64,000 nucleotides of DNA from Thermothielavioides terrestris NRRL 8126 (lineage: Eukaryota; Ascomycota; Sordariomycetes; Sordariales; Chaetomiaceae), in the NCBI RefSeq assembly GCF_000226115.1, contig NC_016459.1:3395501-3459500 (forward strand). Direction: 5' to 3'. How positions within the stretch are numbered: the first letter of the stretch is position 1; each line of letters begins with the position of its first letter. Positions 9,390 through 22,703 of the stretch are shown here, piece after piece. Under the pieces are notes generated by a model. It saw only the letters and a program-made list of their open reading frames with translations. It searched no databases and was not told where the DNA came from. A program made the position numbers and the translations under genes.

Positions 9390-10789
9390 ATGAAGTGGAC
9401 TACTCAGTCTGCGATCCTCGCCCTCTCGGCTCTTGCCGAGGCAGCGCCCCAGTTCGGCTTCGGCGGCGGCGTGACCATGCTGCGGTTCGGCTGCCCCCAA
9501 GTCGTCATCGACCGGATAGACCCCTTGGTCAACCCGGGGCAGCTGCCGTCGCCGCACGTTCACCAGGTCGTCGGCGGCAACGCGTTCAACGTCACCATGC
9601 CCACCGACGACGTCTCCAAGCATGCCACCTGCACCACCTGCCAGTTCGCCGACGACTTCTCCAACTACTGGACCGCGAACGTCTTCTTCAAGGCTCGCAA
9701 CGGGAGCTACAAGCGCGTTCCCCAGGGTGGCGCTGCGTACGTGGCCTGGCATTCCGAAGCAGTTTGCATCTTGGAGATCCCATGCTGACCATTTCACAGT
9801 TACCAGTTCAACGACAGGTTCTCCACGCAGATTGGCGGAGGCATCCTGATCTACTACGTTTCGGCCCAGCCGGGCAAGATCACCGCCTTCAAGCCAGTCC
9901 GTCAGAGCTCCGTCCGCTGTCCGCTCTGCCGCCGCAGATAACTGACCATACCATCTAGGGTTTCCGCATGCTCGTCGGCGACCCGAACATGCGCTCGCGC
10001 CCCGACACCAAGCTGAAGCGCCAGATCTGCTACCGCTGCTACACGGGCCCCAACTTCGGCGGTGACACGGGTGCGCCCTGCATGGACGACAACGTCGACA
10101 GCGAGGCCTTCCCCAACAAGGTCTGCCCCGGCGGCATCCGCTCCAACATTCTCTTCCCGACGTAAGATCCTCCTCTCCTCTCGCAGTCTCATTCCCGTAT
10201 CCCCCCCAATCCCAAAATCCTCCTCTCAAAACTAACCAACCTCCCCACGTCACACAGCTGCTGGGACGGCAAGAACCTGGACACGCCGAACCACCAAGAC
10301 CACGTGGCCTACCCAACCACCGGGCCGGCCAACTTCCTGAGCCTGGGCGGCAACTGCCCGTCGACGCACCCGGTGCGGATCCCGCAGCTGATGTACGAGG
10401 TCGTGTGGGACACGACCGGGTTCAACAACAAGGACGAGTGGCCCGAGGACGGGTCGCAGCCGTTCGTGCTGAGCACGGGCGACCCGACGGGCCTGGGCCA
10501 GCACGCCGACTACGTGTTCGGCTGGCGCGACAACGCGCTGCAGAAGGCCATGGACACCAGCGGCTGCATGGGCGCCTCGTGCGCCAACCTCGCCCGCCAG
10601 GACATCAACACCGCCAAGTCCTGCACCGTGCGCCAGACCGTGCGGGAGGACTACAATGTTTGTAAGTACTCACCCTTCCTCGTTCTGCTTCGGTCCTTCT
10701 CTTTCTCTTTTTTTCCCCGGAGGGGACAAGGCTTTGGCTGACGAGTTGGTGTCGTAGGGCTCGAGAAGCTCCCGGGCATGAACATGTAA
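9390..10789 (+). CDS. DUF1996 family secreted protein
   Basis: Five exons: 9390-9736, 9800-9896, 9959-10161, 10258-10661 and 10758-10789. The CDS is 1083 nt (360 aa) and every junction is phase-consistent. The N-terminus MKWTTQSAILALSALAEAAP is a signal peptide. The mature part starts with the DUF1996 hallmark (MLRFGCPQVVIDRIDPLVNP, then SPHVHQVVGGN). It has many cysteines (CTTC, CWDG, CPSTHP, CMGASC) expected to form disulphides. The family is abundant in fungal secretomes and often has carbohydrate-binding partners; here no extra domain is seen. Biochemical function is not established. The last exon is only 32 nt and restores EKLPGMNM before the stop. Confidence 0.9.
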
Positions 10790-11299
10790 AGGGGCTGGCT
10801 CGCCGGAGAGCTGGCAGGACACGAGTGAGCGGGAGTGGAAGGGAGGTAATTGGTGTCGCACATGTACGTCTTTCACCGCTGCTCATCAACCGAAATCCAG
10901 ACCTTCCTTCCGACAGGACGGGCGGAGGTGTGGAAAGCCCTGGTCGTGGTGCCGGAGAGGGCATGCTAGGGAAAGAACTTTATTCACTTCCCAAGAGGTG
11001 TCGTTATTGTTGCCCCTGACAAGTTGTTCGCAAGCTATACAGTTTGGTAGTCTATAGCATGGCTGTAAGAAAGAGACCATCATCAGTATCGTGAGCTGTT
11101 GCGCGTGGAAATCGTAGGGTAGGAATGCTGGAGCAAGGGAACAGATACGTGGACATGATCTATTTGCACCTGCACTGTGTTACTCTTGATCTTTCTGCCA
11201 GCGGCAAGGTCCGAGCCCCGCCTCATCCCACCTCAACTTCCCTGGGCGTCAAACCGGCACGCACCATGGCTGGGCCGCACCTGGAGTTACAGGTGCTTG
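10790..11299. other. Convergent 3' region
   Basis: 510 bp between the stops of the DUF1996 gene (+) and the C2H2 gene (-). It contains only 3'UTRs and terminators as far as can be seen. Confidence 0.5.
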
Positions 11300-14200
11300 T
11301 CAACGGTTTGGAAACCCCCGGAACTGACCTGCCAAATTCGAGTCAACCTGGAACACGTCCTCGCCCAAGAGAGACAGGCTTGCTTCCCAGGGGCTTCTTT
11401 CATATTGAGGGGCGAAAGTGTTAAAGTCCACTGGCGGTCCCGAGCTGAAGAAGTGGCCATCCGCGAATCCCGAATCATCTGCGTGTGATGTGTGCGCGAC
11501 CTCGGGCGTGAAGCCCGGGGTCGGGAAGTTGACATGAGGGAAGCTCTGGCCCATCGAAACCGCGGCTTGGGCTGGTTGGTATGAAGTAGACTGCGCCAAC
11601 GTGTACGTGACGGAGGATGGAGTCTCCGGCATAAAACTCATCGAGGCCACCGAGGCTTCCCGCGTAAGCAGCTCGCTGCCTTGCGTCTGCCACAGCCGGA
11701 ATGCCTTTTGAAGAGCGTCCTCGATGATCCGCGGTATTGCCTCCATCGGCAGTCCTTCGTGCGCTTGGAGGTGACGTCCGGCATGCTCTTCGGCTGTCCT
11801 GGTGAAGAGACCGGGCATTTGTGTCAAGAGGAAGTGTTGGAAGTTTAGGCTGACGTGAGGCTCGGAGGCCGCCGGAGCAAGATCCTCTGCAGGCTCAGGG
11901 TCTGAACTAGAATCAGCGGGCGGCTCCCCATCAACCGGCTTAGGACTTGACAAAAGAACATACAAGGGGAGGGGATGTCCTCATTGGGAAAGAGGATCTG
12001 GTATATGTCCCTCCATTTCTCTTCGTCTGTCTGACGCCGCGTTGTGTGCTTCCTGGACTTGAGTTGCTTCTCCTGGTACGTCGTAATGTCTCCGGGGTGG
12101 ACCACGTCCAGAACCTCGCAGCCCACGACGGACATCTCATGTTCAGCAAGCGCCTTGGCATCGCTAAAAGTCTGCTTGCACCTTGGACAGTGCGTCTTGT
12201 AATGTCGGCGATACAGATGCTCCCTGCTCTCCTGATTAGCCTTGGCCAAACCAGGTGGTGGTCAACACGCACTTCAACCTCGAGATCGTCGACCACGATC
12301 TAATCGTGCATACTTCATGGGCGTGAACGTTGTACTTGTGGGGATCATGCTTCCGGAAGGGACACGCGAATCTCTTCGCAGACCCCGAACTGCGTTTAGA
12401 CAGCGAGGATGGCGGCCGGCATCCGTCGCCCTCCTCCTCCTCCTCCTCGTCTTCATCCCCGTGACCAAGCGAACGTGCATTGGGACGCAGGCCCTGGCCG
12501 AATCCATGGCGCGACGGTGCGGGTTTGCGTACCTTTCCTGAAGAGTCGTGGTATTGCGAAGAGTCGATGCCCCTGCTTCCCACGCATTGTCTGATCAGCG
12601 TATCCCAGTCGTGGTTGTATCGGGTCCAAAGCCGCAGCATGCCTCGATCCAGAGCCTGTTGGAAGGAAGACCTCCATTTCTTGGTCGCAGTTGGGATGTC
12701 GCCAAACCCCGGCCAGGAATCGGGCTCTGAAAAGCTGTCGTCTGACATCTGTTCGCTGGTGCTATCGTCCAATCGTTGGGAGCCATCCCCAGTGCGAGTG
12801 GACAGGGTGCTTGAGCTTGCGTGTGGTCTGACCGATGATGCTGTGGCCGGACTTAGAACTGATAGCCCCCTCGAGTCACCTCTCGGCGAAGGGGGTTCAG
12901 GGGGTGTCCTAGAGACACACGCATACTGCTTGGCTGCCAGCGTGGCCGAGATAAGAGGGGAAGGGGCGTCGACAAAAGGCACTCGTGGCATCGCGTTTCC
13001 TGGCCGGTCTATATCCGGAAAGAGGCCAGCATGACGAGAAGTCGCCAGGTTCCGGGCGCTTTCAATACGGCGAAGGGCGCTCTTCTTTGGGGGGAGGGTT
13101 GCCTGAGGGTCCGCGGCATCGCGTGGTTCGGGCCCCGCAGAAGTCAGTGGCAATCGTGGTGGCTGCGGAGTCTCCCTTCCTGCTACTGGAGCAGCTCTGG
13201 ACGTTGGGTTACCAGCGCCCATTGCCTGGGTCGTGTGCAGGCGGGAGGATGCGTGAAGCAAAGGAATCTGCGGGCTCAGAATTCGGGGAGGCGCTGTAGG
13301 TGGCCGAAGCGGGGCAGGCAAGGGCGAAATGGGGGAAACAACATCGTCCTCTGCTTGAACCGAGGCGGGTCGCAAATCCGGAGAAAGCTGGGGAGGGCTC
13401 TGGCTGAGGCTCTGCAATCTCGGCTCCACCGTCCGTAAGTGAAGTTTGCTGATGAGGCTACTGACGTTGCCCTCTGGTCTGACATGAGCGCTGCGGAAGG
13501 CCACGGCCGCCACTTCCTCAGCGTTCCTGGTTCCTGTCGCAAAGAACTCAAGTAGATTCTGCAAAGAGGAGGAGGACTCGGTGGCATCGTCCGCCCGGCC
13601 TGTCGTATTTGGGTCCCAGAAAAGGCGCAGCTTCGTGCCCCGTGCTTGCTCCTCCTGGTTGATCAAGGCTCTCCAGGCTGCTTCCAGCCGGGGCTGATGA
13701 AGCAGTCCATCAATGACACGGGTGTGCTGCCACTCCGACTTCTCTTTGCCCTCATCGTAGTGCCTGCCGACGTGCTCCAGGTAGTCGTTGCGGGACGGGA
13801 TGGAGGCCGCGCAGAACCCACAGCCCCATGCGCTTCGGATGGGAGAGTACTGAACGCGGTTGGAGGAACCCGTGGCAGGGTCGAGGCCGTGTTCACTCTT
13901 GAGATGCTCGGCCAACAGCGCAGGCCGCGGGAAGTGGGCTGCGCAGCTCCGGCATGGGTATCGTTCCCGTCGGTCATGGAACTCGAGCTCGTGGAGCTTC
14001 CACTCCGTCTTCGAGTCGAAAGCTGCTTCGCAGAAGGTACACCAATAGCGAGGGCGCTGCGGAAAGCTGCCTTTGCGGTGCTCCTGATGCAAGGGACTCG
14101 TAGCGGAGACAGGAGACTCAATTGACGACTGACGGGCCGAGTACCGTGTCGAGGCGGACGCTGTTGATGCTCTGACCGAAAAGATGCTAGGAGCGACCGA

Positions 14201-14458
14201 ATCCCTGCTACCGGCCGTCGAGGCAAGCGAGGCCCACGAGTCCCGGATCATGCCATCTTCAGGCCCCAGTTCCGGCAGGTGGGCATCGAGTACGGTGGCT
14301 TTGGCCACTGCGGACATGGAAACTTGAGCAGGAGGAACGCCGGCGGCACCGGCTCGGTTGACGGCGGCTCCTGAGTCCTGAGCACTGGTGTGGGCCGTTG
14401 TCATGTCATTGACCGGAGTTGGAGCACCAGGTCGGCCGAGCGGATGTCGCGAGTCCAT
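11300..14458 (-). CDS. C2H2-type zinc-finger protein
   Basis: Three exons: 14458-12273, 12223-11964 and 11901-11300. Introns are 49 bp (GTGCGT...AGCAG) and 62 bp (GTATGT...TTCAG); the CDS is 3048 nt (1015 aa). After a Ser/Ala-rich N-terminus there is a C2H2-like cluster, CTFCEAAFDSKTEWKLHELEFH, then CRSCAAHF...EHLKSEH and CGFCAASI...H. A long low-complexity Pro/Ser stretch follows. A second C-terminal module, FACPFRKHDPHKY, splices into KEHLYRRH and CPRCKQTFSDAKALAEH. This layout is common in fungal nuclear proteins of unknown role, and the second module typifies a large Sordariomycete family. The frame stays open upstream to about 14539 without another ATG, so an upstream exon is possible. 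Confidence 0.8.
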
Positions 14459-16002
14459 GACGAATGAAGAGTCGAACGGGGCCAACGTCTCCAGCGCCGA
14501 GTTGTCCAGAGGGCTTTGGAAACTGCGATCCAGACCCAAAACGCCGAGAGCAAGGGGTTCGAGGCGGGCTTATCAAGGGAGCAACTGCGGCGCGTCCCGC
14601 TGCGCGGCCGCCAAGAGGCCAATCCAACGTCGCGCAAGGGATGCACCGAGCCAGGCGTTCAAGCCGGCAGTCTCGCGACAGTCTTGGTGTAACAGTGGGC
14701 GGCCGAGGCGTGATTGTGCGTCGATGATGACCCGGCCAAAAGGTTCAACGTGGCCATTCGCGCCATCGTTTGCGGTTGTTGGTTATATGACGTAGAGAAA
14801 GATGGTGTCCTGGACAAGGCTGCCAGGGGTCGGTGAGGGCTCGCTCATCGCAGCTGCGCACAACGTCTTGGGAAAAAGATTGGCCTTTGCCTATCGCGGA
14901 ACGGCTGACCGATCAGAGTAGGAAAGGTGCCGAACCACTGGTAAGTGTTTCAAGCGTCCTTTGGCCTGCTGATTGGCCGGACGTGCCATTTCACCAATTA
15001 CAGCCAATTACAGCAGCATCCATGTTGCCAGCCTGTCGCTGGCTGACCGTTCGCCATAGGGGAAGGAATTCTCCTTTTTCGTGCTTTGGGGTCATCTTAA
15101 GCCCCGGTTTGGGTTGCACCTCGGCCCACGCCTTGGCACTCCGGCGCGCCGGAAACCGAATGTTGGGATCGTCAGCTCGATGCTTCCGAGCAGGGGAGCA
15201 GGGGGCAGGACCGAGAAGGACGGGCCAGCTTTCCGAGATGGTGTCGAGGCCAGCGGCGTATCCGGACGCAGAGACAAACATGGGTCAGACAAAACTCATC
15301 CCGTCGCGGAAGGGCCGGAACAAGTGCAAAGCGGCCGCAAAGGGCGTTCGGCTGTCGTTGAGCGACGATTCGGTGGGCTGCATCAACGGGCATCGTTGGA
15401 CCTTGGAGGCCATTCGAGGTAGCAACGGGCATTGTTGGACCTCGGAGGCCCTTCGAGGTAGAGAAGAACCGCACATGAGGTGGGCGCAGAACGATTGGCG
15501 ATCGGGGCCCGGCAGCCGAGCATCACGGCCAATGACAGCATCCTTAAGCACACGCATTACGGTGATGCGGCAGGGACTTGAGTGGTAGGGCTGAAACTTG
15601 GTCTGGCGAAAGCCGATCTGAACTCTGGAGCCACGGCACGCTGCATGACGGGCCCACGGAGCGGCCGCTGCCACTTCCCAGCTCGGTTGGTCCGAGGTTT
15701 CGGATGATGACTGCTGCCGACAAATGAAAATGGTCACACACGTGACCGAGGCCCCACCAAGTGAGGAAAGGCTCGTTAATGGGCCTCGACTGACCTCTGC
15801 CAAGCCATTCGCACCGCGCATGGCTCGTGCGCAAACCTGAGCTTGCCGGAAAAATTTCCCAACCTGAACTCGAAGGGCACGGGAAAAAAAAGTATCGCCT
15901 GTGGAAGCAAGTTGTTGCGCAGGCTCGACAACACGCCGCCAGCGCCTCGGCCAACTCAATTCGCCGCCCTCTCCGTGCTTGATCCAGCGACTGGCCGAAA
16001 AA
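14459..16002. promoter_or_regulatory. Divergent intergenic region between C2H2 gene and NOP56
   Basis: About 1.5 kb expected to hold both promoters. CCAAT motifs occur around 14994-15008 (two CAATTACAG copies in a row). A tandem 39-bp duplication lies at 15384-15461. The ORFs have no domain. Confidence 0.5.
15384..15461. repeat. Tandem duplication, 39-bp unit, two copies
   Basis: The unit starts caacgggcat(c/t)gttggacc and ends ttcgaggtag. Copies lie at 15384-15422 and 15423-15461 and differ at three positions. Confidence 0.75.
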
Positions 16003-17685
16003 ATGGTGGTGGTCAACTATCTGCTCTTTGAGAGCGCCGTCGGCTTTTCGCTGTTCGAGGTCGTGCACCAGGCCGATACCGTCGGCCTGGAGCTGCCCGA
16101 GGTCAAGGATGCGATGAAAAGCCTCGACAAGTTTGGCAAGATGGTGCATTTGCGTAGTTTCAACCCGTGGACGTGAGTACATGGAACCTCAACTGCCAGC
16201 GGACGCGCCGATGCGGGCTTCCCTCCCGGCAGCGTCCCGGTGGACGTCCACCTCAACTAATAACTCTCCCTTAGCTCTGCCGCCCATGGCTTGGAAGCGA
16301 TCAACCTCATCTCCGAGGGTATCATGCCCGAGCATCTCAAAAACACCCTCGAACTCAACCTGCCGCAGACCAGCGGAAAGAAGAGCAAGATCGTGCTGGG
16401 AGTTGCCGACAAGAGGCTAGCCGGCGAGATTACCGCGAACTTCCCCGGCGTTCAGTGCGAGGCTGCCGACACCTCCGAGGTCGTTGCGGCGCTCCTGCGT
16501 GGCATTCGTCTCCACGCCAACAAGCTGCTCAAAGGTCTCCAAGATGGCGACATCAAGCGCGCACAGCTCGGTCTCGGCCACGCCTATTCCCGCGCCAAGG
16601 TCAAGTTCAGCGTCCACAAGAACGACAACCACATCATCCAGGGTATCGCTACCCTCGATGCTCTTGACAAGGGCATCAATCAGGGCGCGATGCGTGTGAG
16701 GGAGTGGTATGGCTGGCACTTCCCCGAGCTCATCCGGATCGTGTCCGACAACAGCACCTACGTCAAGCTCGTTCTGGCTGTCGGCGACAAGAGGACACTC
16801 ACCGACGAAAGCGTGGACGATCTCGCAAACGTTCTCAACCAGGACCTGGACAAGGCTCAGGCCATCGTTCAAGCTGCCAAAGTCTCCATGGGACAGGACA
16901 TTAGCGAGACCGACCTAGCAATGGTGAGGGACCTTGCGTCCAATGTCTCCAAGATGGCCGAATACAGACGCATCCTCGCCGAGTCACTCGACAAGAAGAT
17001 GGGCGTCGTCGCCCCCAACCTTCAGGTCATCCTAGGCACCTCTGTTGCGGCTCGCCTCATCTCGCACGCCGGTTCCCTGACCAATCTCGCCAAGTACCCC
17101 GCCTCGACCCTCCAGATCCTCGGCGCCGAGAAGGCCCTCTTCCGGGCGCTCAAGACCAAGGGCGCGACGCCCAAGTACGGCCTGCTTTACCAAAGCTCCT
17201 TCATTGGGCGTGCCGGCCCCAAGGTCAAGGGCCGCATCTCGAGGTACCTGGCCAACAAGTGCTCCATTGCCAGCCGCATCGACAACTTCTCGGAACATCC
17301 GACGAAGCGATTCGGCGAGGTCATGCGTGAGCAGTTGGAGCAACGGCTCGAGTGGTACGCCAAGGGCACGAAGCCGATGAGGAACACCGAGGCGATGGAG
17401 AAGGCTATCAAGGCAGTCCTTGCGGATGGTGACGACATGGACATCGACGACGAAATGATCGACCACCCACACCCCAAGGAGGCGAAGGACAAGAAGGAGA
17501 AGGAAGGCAAGGAGGAGAAGAAGGAAAAGAAGGAGAAGGAGGGCAAGGAGGAGAAGAAGGGAAAAAAGGAGAAAAAGGATAAGAAGCGCAAGAGCGTTGG
17601 CGGGGAGGACGTCGAGATGGTGGACGTCAATGGTGACGGCTCGCATAAGAAGAAGAAGAAGAGAAAGTCGGGGGCAGCCGAGTAG
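16003..17685 (+). CDS. NOP56: Nucleolar protein NOP56 (box C/D snoRNP core)
   Basis: Two exons, 16003-16172 and 16275-17685, separated by a 102-bp intron (GTGAGT...CCCTTAG, phase 2). The CDS is 1581 nt (526 aa; yeast Nop56/Sik1 is about 500). The N-terminus (VNYLLFESAVGFSLFEVVHQ) distinguishes NOP56 from NOP58. Then come the NOSIC region (GLGHAYSRAKVKFSVHKNDN, REWYGWHFPEL) and the Nop domain with LGAEKALFRALKTKG and the RNA-contacting GRISRYLANKCS segment. The C-terminus is a lysine/glutamate-rich KKE repeat tail from about residue 435. It binds box C/D snoRNAs with fibrillarin and NOP58 for 2'-O-methylation of rRNA in the nucleolus. No snoRNA boxes were recognised in its intron. Confidence 0.95.
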
Positions 17686-18148
17686 TCGGCCCACCGTCTT
17701 TGTCTTGGGTATTCTTGGCACATTTTTTGCTCGGTCTTTGCTCTACTTTCCTCGGAGTTCTTATGCGGGTTCGGGGTCGGGCAAATGGAGTTATTGGGTT
17801 GTGGGCTTAGATGCCTTATTTTCCAATGGGATGTATCATACCATGGCACAGAATCGGAAAGATGGCTATGGCAGAATCTGCCTGATCTTGACTTCCCTTT
17901 GCCCGCGCAGGGCAGACTCTATGGCCCTGCCGAACAGGGAACATGCATTGCGAAGGAGGCTCAAGATCACCCTGTCTTATCATCGTGCTCAATCTGCAAG
18001 AGGACCCGGAAGGTCCTATCCGTGCCATACGCCAAGCCGTTGGATCTCTACTGAACGCCACACGCCAACACTTAATGACCTCGTGTGCGAGAAGCCCTCG
18101 TTTCTCGCGAAAACCAACCAGCTCCCAGCGCTCCATCGCTTCAGGCAA
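17686..18148. other. Convergent 3' region
   Basis: 463 bp between NOP56 (+) and VPS4 (-) stops; no gene seen. Confidence 0.5.
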
Positions 18149-20193
<2,045 letters not shown>

Positions 20194-20748
20194 ATGGCCG
20201 ACATCCAAGCCAAGCTGCAAACTCTCTCTGAGGAGTTCACCAAACTCCAACAAGGTACTGCTTCTCCCGGAAGATGCTGCTGCCTCCCTGCTGACCAGGC
20301 CTCCTAGACCTCCAAGACGCAGTTCAGTCGAGACAAAGGCTTGAAGCCCAGAAACAGGAGAATCTGGGAGTTCAAAAGGTTCGCCCTTTACCACGTCAAA
20401 CACTGTTGAAGTTGCATGACTGAACGTACTTCAAAGGAGTTCGTCAAGTTAAAGGAAGGCGAGACCATCTACAAGCTTATCGGCCCTGTGCTACTTAAGC
20501 AGGAGAAGACCGAGGCTGAGAGCACCGTCAAGGGGCGGTTAGAGTTCATCGACAAGGAGATGTGAGCTTTAGCATTGCACCCCTCCTCTCGCCTCGAAGT
20601 AGAACCTGCTAACTCGTTGCTTATCTGAAGCTCTCGGCTGGAGAAACATATTAAGGAGACGCAAGGCAAGATCGAGAAGAAGAAGGGCGATATCATCCAG
20701 GCGCAGACCAGCGCTCAAGCTGCGGGAGCACAGGCGGCCAATGCCTAA
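20194..20748 (+). CDS. YKE2: Prefoldin subunit 6
   Basis: Four small exons: 20194-20254, 20308-20378, 20437-20561 and 20631-20748. Introns are 53, 58 and 69 bp. The CDS closes at 375 nt (124 aa), the normal length of the subunit. The protein is two coiled-coil arms around a short beta hairpin, with EFVKLKEGETIYKLIGPVLL as the family signature of beta-type prefoldins. It belongs to the hexameric GimC/prefoldin complex that hands nascent actin and tubulin to the cytosolic chaperonin. No single ORF exceeds 60 codons, so gene callers that ignore splicing miss it. Confidence 0.93.
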
Positions 20749-20921
20749 TGATAGGGTGGCCTCGCCTCAGCGTCGCCTCAGCCAGCCCGCTGACGGAACG
20801 ATGCGTTGATAGAGCCACAGCTGGCTTAACGATAATAAAAGATACCCCCAACGCCACGCTATGCTCTAAGAAGAATGGAGATGATGACGCTATTCGTACA
20901 GATACGTGTCCACCAACCATC

Positions 20922-21657
20922 TCAGTTCAACGTCATTATCGTGAAACCCCACGGCAGCCCCATGTTCTTGCAAGGCCGGTCGCTCACCCAAGCGACAGCA
21001 TCGCTCAAGAGATCCTCCCCTGCGTTGCTTAGAGGCAGGCGGTCACGGCGGACGACCTCCTGTTCCTCGATAGCGGCCATCACAAAGTCGACGATGGAGC
21101 TTTTGGTGTAGCAGGAGCTGAACAGCGAACTGCCGCCGATCTTCTCAAGCATCAACCGTCGGTGCTCGCTCTCGGCAAACCGCTGCAGCTCCCGAGAAAA
21201 GATCGCATCAGACAGCACCGAGCCAACGGAGCTCAGACGCCGGAAGAGCAAAGTCATGCCTGCCACGGCCTGCACGAACAGACAGGACTTGTCGTGGTCG
21301 TCGAGTCCCGCGAGAATCCTCACCGTCCTTTCCGTGACGAAGGCGAGAGAGGTCGTGTCGAAGATGGCGCTCAGAATCCTCTCCAGGGCAGAAGACTGGG
21401 CAAGGATGCCGTCGGGGTCGTACAGGTTGAAGATGGCCCGGATCTTGGAGAAACATTCGCTCAGAAGACTGAAGAGACAAGCCTCTGCTGGGATGGCTAC
21501 CCTGCCTAGGTCCAGGCTGAGGCAGTCTATGGAAGCCTCAATGCTTGCTGGAGGGAGTTAGCTCAATGGTCTGAGCAGGCTTGGGTGCCGAAAGTGCGCA
21601 ATCACCTTGGCATCTGAGGCGTCCGGAGCTCGTACGCGATTGATGGGCCGAAGGCAT
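20922..21657 (-). CDS. Hypothetical protein, two exons
   Basis: Exon 1 is 21657-21606 (starts MPSAHQSRTSSG) and exon 2 is 21547-20922. The 58-bp intron 21548-21605 has a GTGATT donor, GAGCTAAC branch site and CTCCAG acceptor, and joins in phase 1. The CDS is 678 nt (225 aa). The sequence is mostly helical and Leu/Ser-rich (RIFNLYDPDG-like segment, SALERILSAIF, SCLFVQAVAGM). It vaguely resembles the regulatory half of fungal Zn-cluster transcription factors, but no DNA-binding domain is present and I do not assign it. It is convergent with prefoldin 6, with stops about 170 bp apart. Confidence 0.6.
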
Positions 21658-22703
21658 TTTCTGGAAGGCAAAGCACAAACGTTTAACTACGGAGAGGCAG
21701 AAAACGGAGTCCAAGTTTCACAGGGGAACGAGGGGAGAGAGCGAAGGTGGTGGCTAAGAAAGCTGTATCAGGCGATGTTATACCCAGCCGCCCCGGGCCA
21801 CCTGACCGCCTCGTGATCAGAACAAGGGAAGGCTGAGATCTGGGCCAGGACTCGTGGCATGGCGTGGTTTGTGCCATTCGGGGACCAGGGTGAGAGGCAC
21901 CCATGACCCGGTTCATCCCGAGTAAAGCCATCTCAGCAAATCAACAGACTGAAGCAGGTCCATCAATGTTTGCCAGCCGTGGTAGCAGGACAGGGAGAGG
22001 CGAGATTTGTGTTTCTGGGAGCCCTGCCCACGATTCCGATTCATCGCGGCAGGCAAGGAGCAACAACGAACAACACACCGCAACTATCCGAACGTTACAG
22101 GCACAGGTACACAGGGATGTCAGTGTGCGTTGTCGGGTGTGGACGGGACAAGGACTGTATGTGCAAATGTAGATACAGCATGTTCCCTAGATATCTTTCC
22201 TCTTCTGCATGATGAGAGACGGTGATGTGGTCACCAGCCTGAACCGGGATCGCGTAGGATTTCAGACGTAAGCTTTCTGCTTCCAGACAAGTAAAATTTT
22301 TGGCGTGTTCTCTCGAGAGTTCGGGCGGCTCAGGCGGAGTGACGCAAACCAGTGGCTGACTCAGCTGCCCCGCGTAACCATTCACCTCGCAGCGCGTCCG
22401 GGAAGCAACGCGGCAGGCATCCGTGCGATAGCGGGGTCAGATGCCACCTGCCGTTGTTACGCGGCCAGCAACAAGGCAACTTTCTGCACATGCTTCGTTC
22501 GTCAATTCTCCAAGGTGTGCCTGTGCACACGGATGATTTGGTGCTCCAGGCAGCCACTCTACCTACCGTCTCTGCTCTGAAGTTCGCGATGACCGCGACC
22601 ACTCTCCGGTGCACTGTGCGGTAGCCTTTCATCCGATCACAGCTCCTTCCCGCGCGATCACTTCCTCACCTGCTCGTTCTGCCGCTCGCCTTCAGATTAC
22701 AAG
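21658..22703. promoter_or_regulatory. Divergent intergenic region
   Basis: About 1 kb between the hypothetical gene (-) and the JAMM protease gene (+). Only overlapping short ORFs without domains are seen. Confidence 0.45.

Noticed and set aside
14833..15588. 251-aa plus-strand ORF between C2H2 gene and NOP56
   Set aside because: It spans the tandem duplication, has no domain and competes with equally long frames on the other strand.
16173..16274. Intronic snoRNA in NOP56
   Set aside because: Introns of snoRNP genes can host snoRNAs, but no convincing C/D or H/ACA boxes were seen in these 102 bp.
16417..16872. 151-aa reverse-strand ORF within NOP56
   Set aside because: Shadow of the NOP56 reading frame.
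17461..17680. AAG/GAG-rich tract as a satellite
   Set aside because: It encodes the normal lysine-rich C-terminal tail of NOP56.
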